Positions 50,077 through 59,116 of a stretch of 64,000 bases of DNA are shown piece after piece. Location of the stretch: assembly GCF_905147045.1 (NCBI RefSeq), contig NC_065911.1, positions 3,100,001 to 3,164,000 of the forward strand. Reading direction: 5' to 3'. The notes beneath the pieces are model-generated. The model was not told where the DNA came from. It saw only the letters and a list, made by a program, of their open reading frames with translations, and searched no databases. Within the stretch, counting starts at the first letter, position 1, and every line of letters begins with the position of its first letter. Source of the stretch: Nymphalis io. Its lineage: Eukaryota; Arthropoda; Insecta; Lepidoptera; Nymphalidae. The translations under genes and the position numbers were made by a program.

Positions 50077-50217
50077 AATGCCAAAAGTAATAAAGTTACT
50101 TATATAATAACATTATATACTAAAATCTGCATCTGCATCTTTTTCGTTTATGCAGGAAGATTTTTCAGCTACGCGTTACAGAAAACCATCTAATTTATAA
50201 GTATATATATACATTGG

Positions 50218-50364
50218 TTATACGCCTGTATATATCCTAATCCATAATCTAATATAAGGGCTTGATACATTTGTATATACGCCAGGCACGCGCCCGCATC
50301 CGAAACCAAATGACGACAAACCTATAAGACGACCACGCGACACAGCACCGCTACCACTATCACC
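50218..50364 (-). CDS. Serine protease exon 5 (catalytic Ser, C-terminus)
   Basis: The acceptor TTCTTTTCAG precedes 48 codons and TAA. The exon begins GDSGSGAVSRGR with the catalytic serine, continues GLSSFGFGCGRVPGVYTNVS and ends in the usual C-terminal helix (SPYIRLWIRIYTGV). Phe replaces the Trp of the SWG strand, as in several insect relatives. The second Gly after the serine is replaced by Ser (GDSGSG rather than GDSGGP). The only nearby poly(A)-type signal is a variant ATTAAA on the minus strand at 50071-50076. Confidence 0.92.
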   Translation of the reverse strand, partial: GDSGSGAVSRGRLIGLSSFGFGCGRVPGVYTNVSSPYIRLWIRIYTGV

Positions 50365-53300
50365 CTGAAAAGAAGACGTAAAATTATTTAACCGCCATAG
50401 TGGTAGGCTATTGACCTCTGGTGATCACCCTCGTACAGCTTCGTAATGCTACGTGTTGTTGTCTCGGCGAGAAGGGTGAATGAATCAATGTTAATTACGG
50501 TGGACACTGAAAATTGTCAGAAATTGCAGAAATCACACTACATACATATCTAATGTACATTAAATTTAGCACGCAAACACGAAAATAAAAAAGAGAAATA
50601 AATGATTTTTAAAGTCTGCGTTTTTTATTGCGTAAAGTAGTTTTCATTATTTAAAACTAGCTTATTGTTATTTTTTATTGTTGTGATTCTTTGAGATATA
50701 GTCCAAAGTATTATATTTGTCAAAAACAATAAAATACAGATTAAAATATATCTTACAGGAAGGCCGCGTTATAAGGCCCTAAATAAAATTTATATGAAGA
50801 AATAAAATATGTCAGTACATTTAAATTAATTATTATAACGTTGCGAAATTCTGTAAAACAATTGCGCAAGACTCTAAAAAGGATAAAATCAACAAAAGGT
50901 ATTTAATACCAATCATAGATTATATCACCATATATGGCAGACACAAGAGTCTATAGAATTCACTATTATTTGTCGGTTACTAGTGAAAATTAACACAGTA
51001 CTAACCGGAGCATTGATCTATTGAAACCTAATAAATCTAGACACAACACAATACGTAGTGTTCACAATCAAGCGAAGTGATAAAATCGATTGTTTGCGCT
51101 CCATGCCATGCCTCTATCATTTAAATTGTAAATATGTGCGCTATTGTATACTCAATTTATACACCCTGTAAATCTTCCTTTGCTGAGCAAATCTATCGTA
51201 GTAAAAAACGAAACGGTTCATTCAAATTATGTTTTCGAATTTCGAACTTCACTTTTTTAATAATATAATTATCGTGAGTTCAGTTTCTAAATTGCGAACT
51301 CGATGAACAAACATACGGGCCAGTGTTTACATGTTGCGTACACACAATACTAAACACATAAAGACCTTTGACGAGCTTTAACCAGTTAATACTAGTTTTG
51401 AATGGATCATAGTGTTTTGACTCGATTCGTATTCGAATATCTTAAACGGTTGATCTCACCTGACAAGCATCGCCATCCTCGTCTCCAGCGCAGAACATTC
51501 TAGAAGTAAGCGTGTTGTTGTACCAGGTCTGATCAACCTTTTGACATTCTTGTAAAGAGATTAACGGTAATTTGACTTGTTGTAATATGTCTCTATAGTC
51601 ACCCTAGAAATTAAAAATAAATAAATTAAAAGAAAGTTTCAAAATCCTTTAAAGTTTACTTAAATATTATAAGCTGTGATCCGATGTCTTATACAAGTTT
51701 AATTTTTATTATACATAGAATTAAAAAAAATATATACAGACTGAAAATCTAACGTAAATAAAAGTGACGGTTGGTAAGTTGCAATCGCCGTATTAACTAA
51801 AAAATGGAGTCATTTTTAAATCAGACACAGACAAAGAAACAGACTCGTGATAGATTATACACAGTAACAGCTTGTTAATGTCCCACTGCTGGGCTAAGGC
51901 CTCCTCTCCCTTTTGAGGAGAAGGTTTTGGAGCTTATTCCACCACGCTGCTCAAATGCGGGTTGGTAGAATACACATGTGGCAGAATTTCAATGAAATTA
52001 GACACATGCAGGTTTCCTCATGATGTTTTCCTTCACCGTTAAGCACGAGATGAATTATAATCACAAATTAAGCACATGAAAATTCAGTGGTGCTTGCCCG
52101 GGTTTGAACCCATGATCATCGGTTAAGATTCACGCGTATACCACATTATATATATATATAGATTATAATTTAGGATTATTGTTGAAATTCATTTGGCCCA
52201 CATGATATTATTAACAAGTTCATAGACACATACATTATTTATACTTGTAAGTTCCCATTTATTAAATATTAAATTAGTACTAAACGTAGATACTTATGTA
52301 CACATGTTTTTATGTGGGTCAGTCTACAAGCCAAGCCATTTGGGTGGATAAAGTTCATTTTTGTGGCCAAGTGGTTTTCGTAATACGTAACAAGGGACAT
52401 CGCTCTTGACGGTACATTTGTTTTATAACGAATGCTTATTACTTCTAATGCTACATTTATTGATCTATGGGTCTATGTGTGGTGGTGAACTTGATAATAA
52501 ATTTTGAACTACTTTCAATGGTGTCAGATTTGTTGTCTCATCGGATTACGAGAATCATATGTAAACCACCACCGTGATAAAAAAAGGACATTATAATCAC
52601 AAAACATCAGTATGTATCTAAACTCATACAGCGTTAGGATTTATAATTAATGAATCTTTAGTTAAAGACGTCACTAAAAACGTTCATCTAATAAAAATAA
52701 ATATATCATAAAGATACATGCATGATATGGATACAATTATAAACAATATAGATAATCATTTAAAATATATATTTCTTAAAATTATGTTTTCATTGAAACG
52801 ATTAATACCTATGTGTTGTCGGATATGAATCCACTACCCATATCCTATATACCAGACAGGATTGCATTAAACGAAATATTAATTTATTATTGATCTCTCC
52901 ACGTCAAAGAGCACATTAAGCTGTCATTCGGTTATCATTCCACGTTTGCTGATTTTCACGAAAATGTTTGCAATAATTTAAATTTTGACGAATGCTTTTT
53001 ATATCAATAATTCATATCCTCCTTTTATATGCAATCGAAAGTTCCGAATGCTTATCAAGTACACGTAAAATAGATCCCTAAATACATTGCAATAAGACAG
53101 CTATTTGATAAAACAATATCTTACTAGTATGTATTAAAACTCTGACCGATCAGTCAGACGTCATAAGCAGGACAGGATTAACTCGTAACAACGGTTCGAA
53201 TAATATCTTTATTTAATGATCAGTTTTTGATTTCGAAAAATCTAGCAAGTCTGTAGCTGAATAATTAATTTTCTCAAACTACGAGTTTTTGTTATGACTA

Positions 53301-56300
53301 TGCCGTTTATTCGGCACATTTATAGTAAGTAAAAGAATAATAATTAAAGTTCCTTAATTAACACATAGGATAGAAAATAAGTTCATCTGGTTGCAGAATA
53401 CTTTACAGATACATCTAGGTGGCTAGGTAAATTTCATCTTGAACTGAATATTGGCAATTGTATTGCTGTGTTCTGATTTGAAGGGTGAATGACCTTGTGT
53501 AATTACAGGTACAAGACTTTACATCTCAGATTACAAAATTGTAGCCCTTCGATGGTATGAAGAGTTATAAATGTATTATAATATGAATTTGCCAATTCAT
53601 GAAATTAACATCAGATACGTTTGATTTCTACCTGAAAATATATTTAAAAAATAACTTAAAGTTACCTTCTCCTCGGAATACCCCCAACCAGACACAGTTA
53701 TATGGTCACCACATTCTCCGTTACTTATCGTAATATTCTTCACCGTTTCTCCAAACCTTAATTCTCTGAATAATTCAAGAAGCTGAACATCATAATCAAA
53801 CGAATGGTCTTTCTTGTATAAAGGATGTACGAAATGTAATTTTATTCTTATCTTTGGACCCTTCAAACGATATCGGCTTCCAACCCGAATGAAATCACTT
53901 TCAGTTCTATAAGAAAAAGTGATTTATTAAATACATATTGGTAATATGAGTCCTGATGATCTGATGAAATTTCTATTTGTGCGGGAGATTTATTGTAAAA
54001 GTGTGCGCGTAAGAACAGGTGCTCTATTACCACAAGATAAAGATTGAGTGCAGGACCAAATGTTTTATGTAGGAACACAAAACATTTGGTCCTGCGCTTT
54101 CCGAGAAAAAGAAAAATTTCATAAAAGTGTATCGCTGCCAAGTTAGCATAGCGTAGAATAGAATAGAATATGCCTTATTGTACACTAAAAGAATTACAGA
54201 ACCATTTTAAACACAAACACAAAAAAAAACAAAAACTATTTTGTACAAAGGCGGTCTTATCGCTAAAAGAGCGATCTCTTCCAGACAATCTTTTGGGTGA
54301 AGGACATGAAATAAATAAATAAAGCGGTAAGGAGGTGTACTAATAATCTCAATTTTTATTTTTGAATATACAGTACTATAGCTAAATATAAATACATATA
54401 AATAAATAATATATACATAAACATACATTTATAATGTATGAAAAAAGAAATGTAATTATGATAATTATAATAATAAATAGCAATAAGTGCGGCAGATAAT
54501 AAAACAACACTTCCTGATAATTATAAAGATAAAAAATACGCGTTGAGTCGGATTTTAAATGTGTTAATAGTTTGAGATCGTCTAAGTGGAATAGTAAAGA
54601 ATTCCATAGGCGAACTGCTTGGACAGAGAAAGAATTGGTATAAAAAGAAGAAGAGTGATAAGGAATTTTAAGAATTAGATTATCGTCAGATCGAAGGGTG
54701 CGGCCGTGCGAGTCCTTAAGGAATTCAAAACGGTGTTTAAGATAGTGAGGAGAATTTGAATGAAAAATTATACAGTAAAGAAGAGATAGAGTATTCCTGC
54801 GAAGACGGATTGGGGAGTCGACTCGAGTTTTATGCGAAATTCAGAAATGTGGTCAAATTTGCGGAGACCGAATATAAACCGAATACAGAGATTTTGAATA
54901 CGATTGAGTTTATTTAATTGCTCCTCTCTTAGGTCAAGATAGCAGGTGTCAGCGTAATCAAGGATGGGCAGGAGGATGGCTTGAGCTAACGCAATTTTGG
55001 TAGGAATCTGTAGAAAATTACGTTATATACGAATGGACCCAATTGATTGAAACATTTTCCGCTAAGTTAGCATCAGGCTGTTATTATAATAATAATATCC
55101 TGGGACATTATTCACACACGGCCATCTGATCCCAAACTAAGCAGAGCTTGTGCTATGGGAACCAACAACTGATATACTTCATATACTACTTTTCTTTTAT
55201 AAATACATACTTATGTAGATAATTACACCCAGACATATTCATGCACACAAATATCTGTCCTGGGTGAGAATCGAACCCACAACCTTCGGCGTGAAAGACA
55301 GTATCTTCCAACTATGCGAACCGGCTCGTCAAGTTGAAATTATCTTGGAAGAAAAATTCAATATTTTTTATCAACTTGACCTGGGTCTTATGAGTAGGTT
55401 CACTAGCCAACAGATAATGAGGTAGCTATGTAAGCAAAGATGAATAATTATCATTAAGAATAGAGTACCTAGTGCTGGAGTCTCTACTTATTCGACAGCG
55501 TTGGCATTAACTGCGATTTGTATGGACTGAAAACAACACCATCTAGTGACAATAATCGGAACTTCATAGAAATCGCAGTTAATGTCAACGCTATCGAATA
55601 AGTAAAAATACTTGCTAGACAGAAAAGAGATAAAGAAGGCGACGCGGATGAAGAGGAGAAATAAAAGTGGTAAATCTTAAAGAATAATGTCTTCCAGGTA
55701 ACATTAAGGTAGGAAAAGGAATAAGGTGGGGTAACTATAAATAATGTAACTCGTGATTAAATTATTTAAGATAAGCAATTATTTTGTTGTACTTGTCTTT
55801 TTTGCCTTATAGATTGCAATGGAAAGACGGTTGTGGTTTTAGAAAGACCAAATCATTCTAAGGATAATTTGTGTATTCGTAACAATTCAAACATACATAA
55901 TATTTATAAATTTGAAGAGTAAAGAAACAACTCATTACTTTTTAATTCTGTTCTAAGCTTGAATCCCGAGACATAGACTATTTTTATACCTAACCTCTTC
56001 CTCCCCCCTAACTCGCAGGTGAAGCCGCGGGAAAACACTAAGTTGTAAATATTTAATGTCCGTGCGACAATTTGATAATAATTACACGCCTAAATATATA
56101 GTTAAAATAAAATATAGCATGTGATAAATTTTCCATTATCATATCATGTCCATTAGGAACGGCTACCTAACCTATAACCTACATAGGTAGTAGGTAGCCA
56201 TCGCTTCACATTTAATTCAAGTCTAGGTTTGATAGACACGGGATAGATTATTTCGGGAAAACACTGAGTCCAAGATTGTTTGCGGTGATTGGAAATCTTG

Positions 56301-58762
56301 CTGAAGCTTTGATAACCTTATCACAATATCTCGCAAAGTTAGGCTTCATTTTGATACAAATTATTTACGCATATAGAATATCAGCTGATTTTATCCTTAT
56401 AAAAATTATTATATATATATATATATATTGGTATAGAGAGAATATTGACCTTGACTTGACATTGACTTGAAAGCCTAAACGGCAATGTATAGTTACTTTA
56501 AATTTGAAGACCTTCCTGTTGTAATGCTTATTAAAGTAAAATTTTACAAAATTATGATTTTAAGGGGAACCCCCTTTACTCCGAAATTTTTTAACTTCGT
56601 CCAATCGATGGGTTCAAAGTGCCATCCTTTGGCACACCAAGACATTTAAAGATATATACCGTAACAGCCTGTGAATGTCCCACTGCTGGGCTAAAGGCCT
56701 CCTCTCCTCTTTTTGAGGAAAAGGTTTGGAGCTTATTCCACCACGCTGCTCCAATGCGGGTTGGTAGTATACTGCTCCAGTGGGGGGGTCCTGGTCTCCT
56801 CGGTAAGTCGTATATACGTGTCAAAGCGTATATACGACATGAGATGATTTCACTTTGACCAAGTCATAAAGATATATGTATGATTAAAATCAAATCCTTT
56901 GTTGGATTGCCGTCCCATCGGATTATAAGAGTGCATCTGTGTTTATGCAACTATCCTGCATAGTTGGCCAATCTCTCTTAAGATTGGACAAACCCCTTTT
57001 TCCAATTGTTTATCGTTATATAAAGTAAATAAATACAAGTCAATCATAAACCAGACAACTGATATACTACATATACTACTTTTCTTTTGTAAATACAAAC
57101 TTATATAGATAATTACACCCAGACTAAGGACAAACAGACATGTTCATGCACACAAATGTCTGTCCTGGGTGGGGATCATACCCACAACCTTCGGCGTGAA
57201 AGGCAAGTATCTACCAACCACGCCAACCGGCTTGTCACAATCAATAATACAAGTAAAAGTTTTTACCCACAATGTGCAGCCGTCAAAGTCCATTTCTTAT
57301 TCAGTAAAACACCCCCACATATATCACCATAATTCACATGATATGACGCTTGTTCTATATCTATATCTGTTCCACCTAATATGCTGAAAATATAATTATT
57401 ATATGACGTGTGTCACCAAGTTAGTTGCAATGAAGGGAATTAACACACACTTGACTGCACTTCTGTATAGCTTTTTATATAGTTTATGTATACTGGTGGT
57501 AGAGCTTTGTGCAAGCTCGTCTGGGTAGGTACCACCCACTCATCAGATATTCTACCGCATAACAGCAATACTTGATATTGTTGTGTTCCGGTTTGAAGGG
57601 TGAGTGAGCCAGTGTAATTACAGGCACAAGGGACATAAAATCTTAGTTCCCAAGGTTGGTGGCGCATTGGATATGTAAGCGATGGTTGACATTTCTTACA
57701 ATGCCAATGTCTAAGAGCGTTGGTGATCACTTACCATCAGGTGGCCCATATGCTCGTCCGCCTTCCTATTCTATAAAAAAAAAAAAAAATATAAGGCTTT
57801 CAACGGCATTTTTTATGCTTATTTTAGTTTTGATATTAGAAAAAGTTATCATATTAAATATTGTTATGTGTGTGTATGTTTAACTTATTAATATGGAAAG
57901 TCATTAAACAGATCGTTTCTATTTTTGCTGACTGTATTATTGTTTTTTAATTTCAAAATAAAAGACAGTCTTTGTAGCCCCATTACTATAATTATTGCCT
58001 GTGTATAATGGATGAACAAATAAGACAATAAACATACATACATACTCGAACTACTTGGATCGCGACTTTTACTTACGTAACATGTGAATGTCCCACTGCT
58101 GGGTTAAGGCCTCCTCTCTCTTTTTGAGGAGAAGGCTTGGATCTTATTCCACCACGCTGCTCCAATGCGGGTTGGTTGAATACACATGTGGCAGAATTTC
58201 AGTGAATTTAGACACATGCAGGTTTCCTTACGATGATTTCCTTCACCGTAAAGCACGAGATGAATTATAATCACAAATTAAGCACATGAAAAGTCAGTGG
58301 TACTTGTCCGGGTTTGATACCACGACCATCGGTTAAGATTCACGCGTTCTTACCACTGGGCCATCTCATCTTACGTATTAAAACATAGTTTTATTTTAAT
58401 GCAAGCTTTAAGTTAATCATTGTTAACGAGACAGTTTCAACACTCTGTTACAGTGTACGTTGGTAGATTCACGTGGCGTGATCATGTCATGACACATGCA
58501 GGTTTCCTCACGATCACAAGAAATATTTTACCGCTGTGTTTGTAACACAAAATAAGCACATAAAAATTCAACAATTCTCCGTATTTGAACCAGTAATCTT
58601 CGCGATATTGGTATATTCAAACCTCAGCTTACATAAGTGATATTTATAATAACATTTTAAAGTATAAATAAATGAAAATAAATAATTATAAGTAACTAAC
58701 GAAATTCCACGGTCAATATTTATTACTACAAGAATCAACGTGAAACAATTTAATGTTTTCAT
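50218..58762 (-). CDS. Secreted trypsin-like serine protease (S1 family), five exons
   Basis: Spliced gene on the minus strand; exons 58701-58762, 57267-57383, 53666-53906, 51460-51603 and 50218-50364 join to 711 nt, 236 residues plus TAA. All introns are GT-AG and phases agree. Residues 1-21 form a signal peptide (core FTLILVVINI). The mature chain starts ILGG (22-25). The triad is His58 in TAAHC, Asp99 in FDYDVQLLEL and Ser191 in GDSGSG. GWG is at 133-135. Asp185, six before the serine, predicts cleavage after Lys/Arg. Expected disulfides are C43-C59, C160-C178 and C187-C211; C125 has no partner. The family hydrolyses peptide bonds outside cells, in gut, haemolymph or reproductive fluids; which applies here is unknown. 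Oddities are no Arg/Lys before ILGG and Ser for the second Gly of GDSGG. The fold and triad argue for an active enzyme; exon 1 is the least certain part. Confidence 0.86.
51460..51603 (-). CDS. Serine protease exon 4 (specificity-pocket exon)
   Basis: The acceptor AATTTCTAG and donor GTGAGA bound 48 whole codons. They encode GDYRDILQQVKLPLISLQEC, then MFCAGDEDGDACQ. The EC...MFCAG pair is the family's conserved disulfide loop. The Asp two before the final Cys corresponds to trypsin Asp189. Lepidopteran trypsin-like proteases often carry this MFCAG...CQ pattern. Confidence 0.92.
51857..52140 (-). mobile_element. SINE family B, nearly complete, in protease intron 3
   Basis: ACAGTAACAGCTTGTTAATG tail, CCCACTGCTGGGCTAAGG, body, and GGTTTGAACCCATGATCATC head. 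The copy ends at GATTCACGCG, so box A is lost. A short AT run follows at 52145-52160. Confidence 0.87.
52517..52562 (+). mobile_element. SINE family D fragment in protease intron 3
   Basis: GTGTCAGATTTGTTGTCTCA followed by TCGGATTACGAGAATC matches the middle of D. Confidence 0.4.
53455..53555 (+). mobile_element. SINE-like family A fragment in protease intron 3
   Basis: GTGTTCTGATTTGAAGGGTG and TGTAATTACAGGTACAAGAC match the middle of A. It lies just past the exon 3 donor. Confidence 0.6.
53666..53906 (-). CDS. Serine protease exon 3 (catalytic Asp, GWG)
   Basis: The acceptor TTTCTTATAG lies above 53906 and the donor GTAACT below 53666. The 241-nt exon encodes residues 61-140, including HPLYKKDHSFDYDVQLLEL with the catalytic aspartate and VSGWGYSEEK. 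An extra cysteine (NGECGD, residue 125) sits before the GWG strand, near the place of chymotrypsin Cys136; its usual partner is absent. Phase enters at 2 and leaves at 0. Confidence 0.9.
53985..54110 (-). mobile_element. SINE family D with internal inverted duplication
   Basis: GTGTGCGCGTAAGAACAGG, GGTGCTCTATTACC and GCAGGACCAAATGTTTTATG are reversed D. A 17-bp segment is then repeated in inverted form (54079-54095) before GCTTTCCGAG resumes. Confidence 0.6.
54136..55018 (-). pseudogene. Decayed jockey/CR1-like LINE 3' end in protease intron 2
   Basis: On the minus strand the sequence first reads LPILDYADTCYLDLREEQL, then NLCIRFIFGLRKFDHISEF, the C-terminal domain of jockey/CR1-type reverse transcriptases. 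After a frameshift near 54810 a second frame gives RTLRSDDNLILKIPYHSSS, then SVQAVRLWNSL down to about 54540. The 3' untranslated part follows (CTGGAAGAGATCGCTC motif near 54280), ending in a TATTC-type repeat at 54140-54170. The copy is 5'-truncated at 55018. It shares the gene's orientation and is intronic, so it is a passive insertion. Confidence 0.75.
55091..55330 (-). mobile_element. SINE family C, full length, in protease intron 2
   Basis: The minus strand begins with a tRNA-type head (CGGTTCGCATAGTTGGAAG, GTGGGTTCGATTCTCACCC), then a body with TGTGTGCATGAATATGTCTG, and ends GATGGCCGTGTGTGAATAAT, TCCCAGGATATTATT. Box B is close to consensus. Confidence 0.8.
55485..55604. mobile_element. 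120-bp MITE with 40-bp inverted ends, protease intron 2
   Basis: TACTTATTCGACAGCGTTGG and the next 20 bp pair with the reverse of 55565-55604 (GTCAACGCTATCGAATAAGT) with few mismatches. The centre CATCTAGTGACAATAATCGG is unpaired. Confidence 0.7.
56658..56775 (-). mobile_element. SINE family B 3' half in protease intron 2
   Basis: CGTAACAGCCTGTGAATGTC, CCCACTGCTGGGCTAAAGG and CCAATGCGGGTTGGTAG are the 3' half of B. The sequence then changes abruptly to a GTGGGGGGGTCCTGG stretch. Confidence 0.8.
56898..56992 (+). mobile_element. SINE family D fragment in protease intron 2
   Basis: TTGTTGGATTGCCGTCCCAT, TAAGAGTGCATCTGTGTTTA and AGTTGGCCAATCTCTCTTAA. Confidence 0.65.
57047..57239 (-). mobile_element. 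SINE family C, 3'-truncated, in protease intron 2
   Basis: The minus strand carries GCCGGTTGGCGTGGTTGGTA and TTGTGGGTATGATCCCCACC, with the same body as the copy at 55091. It lies about 30 bp past the exon 2 donor, so it may crowd that splice site. Confidence 0.8.
57267..57383 (-). CDS. Serine protease exon 2 (ILGG start, catalytic His)
   Basis: The acceptor ATTTTCAG lies just above 57383 and the donor GTAAAA just below 57267. The exon encodes ILGGTDIDIEQASYHV near its start and CGGVLLNKKWTLTAAHC at its end, the classic region around the catalytic histidine of S1 proteases. The gap from ILGG to the CGG cysteine is 21 residues, a few shorter than in chymotrypsin. The exon ends on GG, and one base of exon 3 completes Gly60. 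Confidence 0.9.
57491..57789 (+). mobile_element. SINE-like family A, full length, in protease intron 1
   Basis: ACTGGTGGTAGAGCTTTGTG to CCTTCCTATTCTATAAAAAA with a long A tail. It is inserted antisense to the gene, about 110 bp from exon 2. The 96-codon minus frame here is a read-through. Confidence 0.9.
58080..58372 (-). mobile_element. SINE family B, nearly full length, in protease intron 1
   Basis: GTGAATGTCCCACTGCTGGG, body, GTCCGGGTTTGATACCACG head and box A region ACCACTGGGCCATCTC. It sits about 330 bp downstream of exon 1 in the gene's sense orientation. Confidence 0.87.
58450..58605 (-). mobile_element. SINE family B-like, degenerate
   Basis: GTTGGTAGATTCACGTGG, ACACATGCAGGTTTCCTCAC, AAATAAGCACATAAAAATTC and TATTTGAACCAGTAATCTTC follow the reversed B order with gaps. 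Confidence 0.6.
58701..58762 (-). CDS. Serine protease exon 1 (signal peptide)
   Basis: ATG at 58760-58762 opens MKTLNCFTLILVVINIDRGI, a short positively charged start followed by a hydrophobic core, as in a signal peptide. The exon ends on two bases (TC) before the donor GTTAGT at 58695-58700. Those two bases plus the first base of exon 2 make Ser21, so phase matches. Other GT sites nearby give the wrong phase or are weaker. An extra small exon in intron 1 cannot be ruled out, and that would change the residues before ILGG. Confidence 0.6.
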
Positions 58763-58904
58763 TATATTATTTCGAAGTACATAACTACAATCATGTATTT
58801 TTAATTGAATTCCATATTATTTTATCCAATTAATTAATACAAATAGTCATATTTCGTTCGTTATAATTGTTGCTTTGTTGCTAAATATATATAACTAACT
58901 TTAT

Positions 58905-58955
58905 ATTTTATATGTTAGTATCTTTAATAAATTTACCTCGCTTTGCGTGACGTCA
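58905..58955 (-). promoter_or_regulatory. Possible protease promoter: TATA-like TATAAAAT and CRE TGACGTCA
   Basis: On the minus strand a perfect palindromic TGACGTCA (58948-58955) is followed about 35 bp downstream by TATAAAAT (58905-58912), some 145 bp before the protease ATG. TGACGTCA is the CREB/ATF site. The order fits a core promoter, but the region is AT-rich and TATA-like strings are common. Confidence 0.3.
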
Positions 58956-59116
58956 CTGGATATGTACGTCAGGGGTTGATAAAATATATTAAGATGACCC
59001 TTAAGATGATTTGTAATTACATTTTCAAGAAATAATTAAAGCTACACCAGGTCCGTAAAATAAAGTACGTCCATCATAGAATTTGGATTTAAGGGAATTA
59101 AATTAAATTAATTTTT

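Noticed and set aside
53597..53866. An 89-codon frame as an independent gene
   Set aside because: It is serine protease exon 3 plus read-through into intron 3; the ATG is an accidental substitution-free in-frame Met only by virtue of the other frame boundaries and the exon really begins at 53,906.
55260..55330. A tRNA gene
   Set aside because: It is the head of a SINE C copy, repeated at 57,180-57,239 with the same body.
57440..57730. A 96-codon open frame within protease intron 1
   Set aside because: It is again the reverse strand of a family A repeat.
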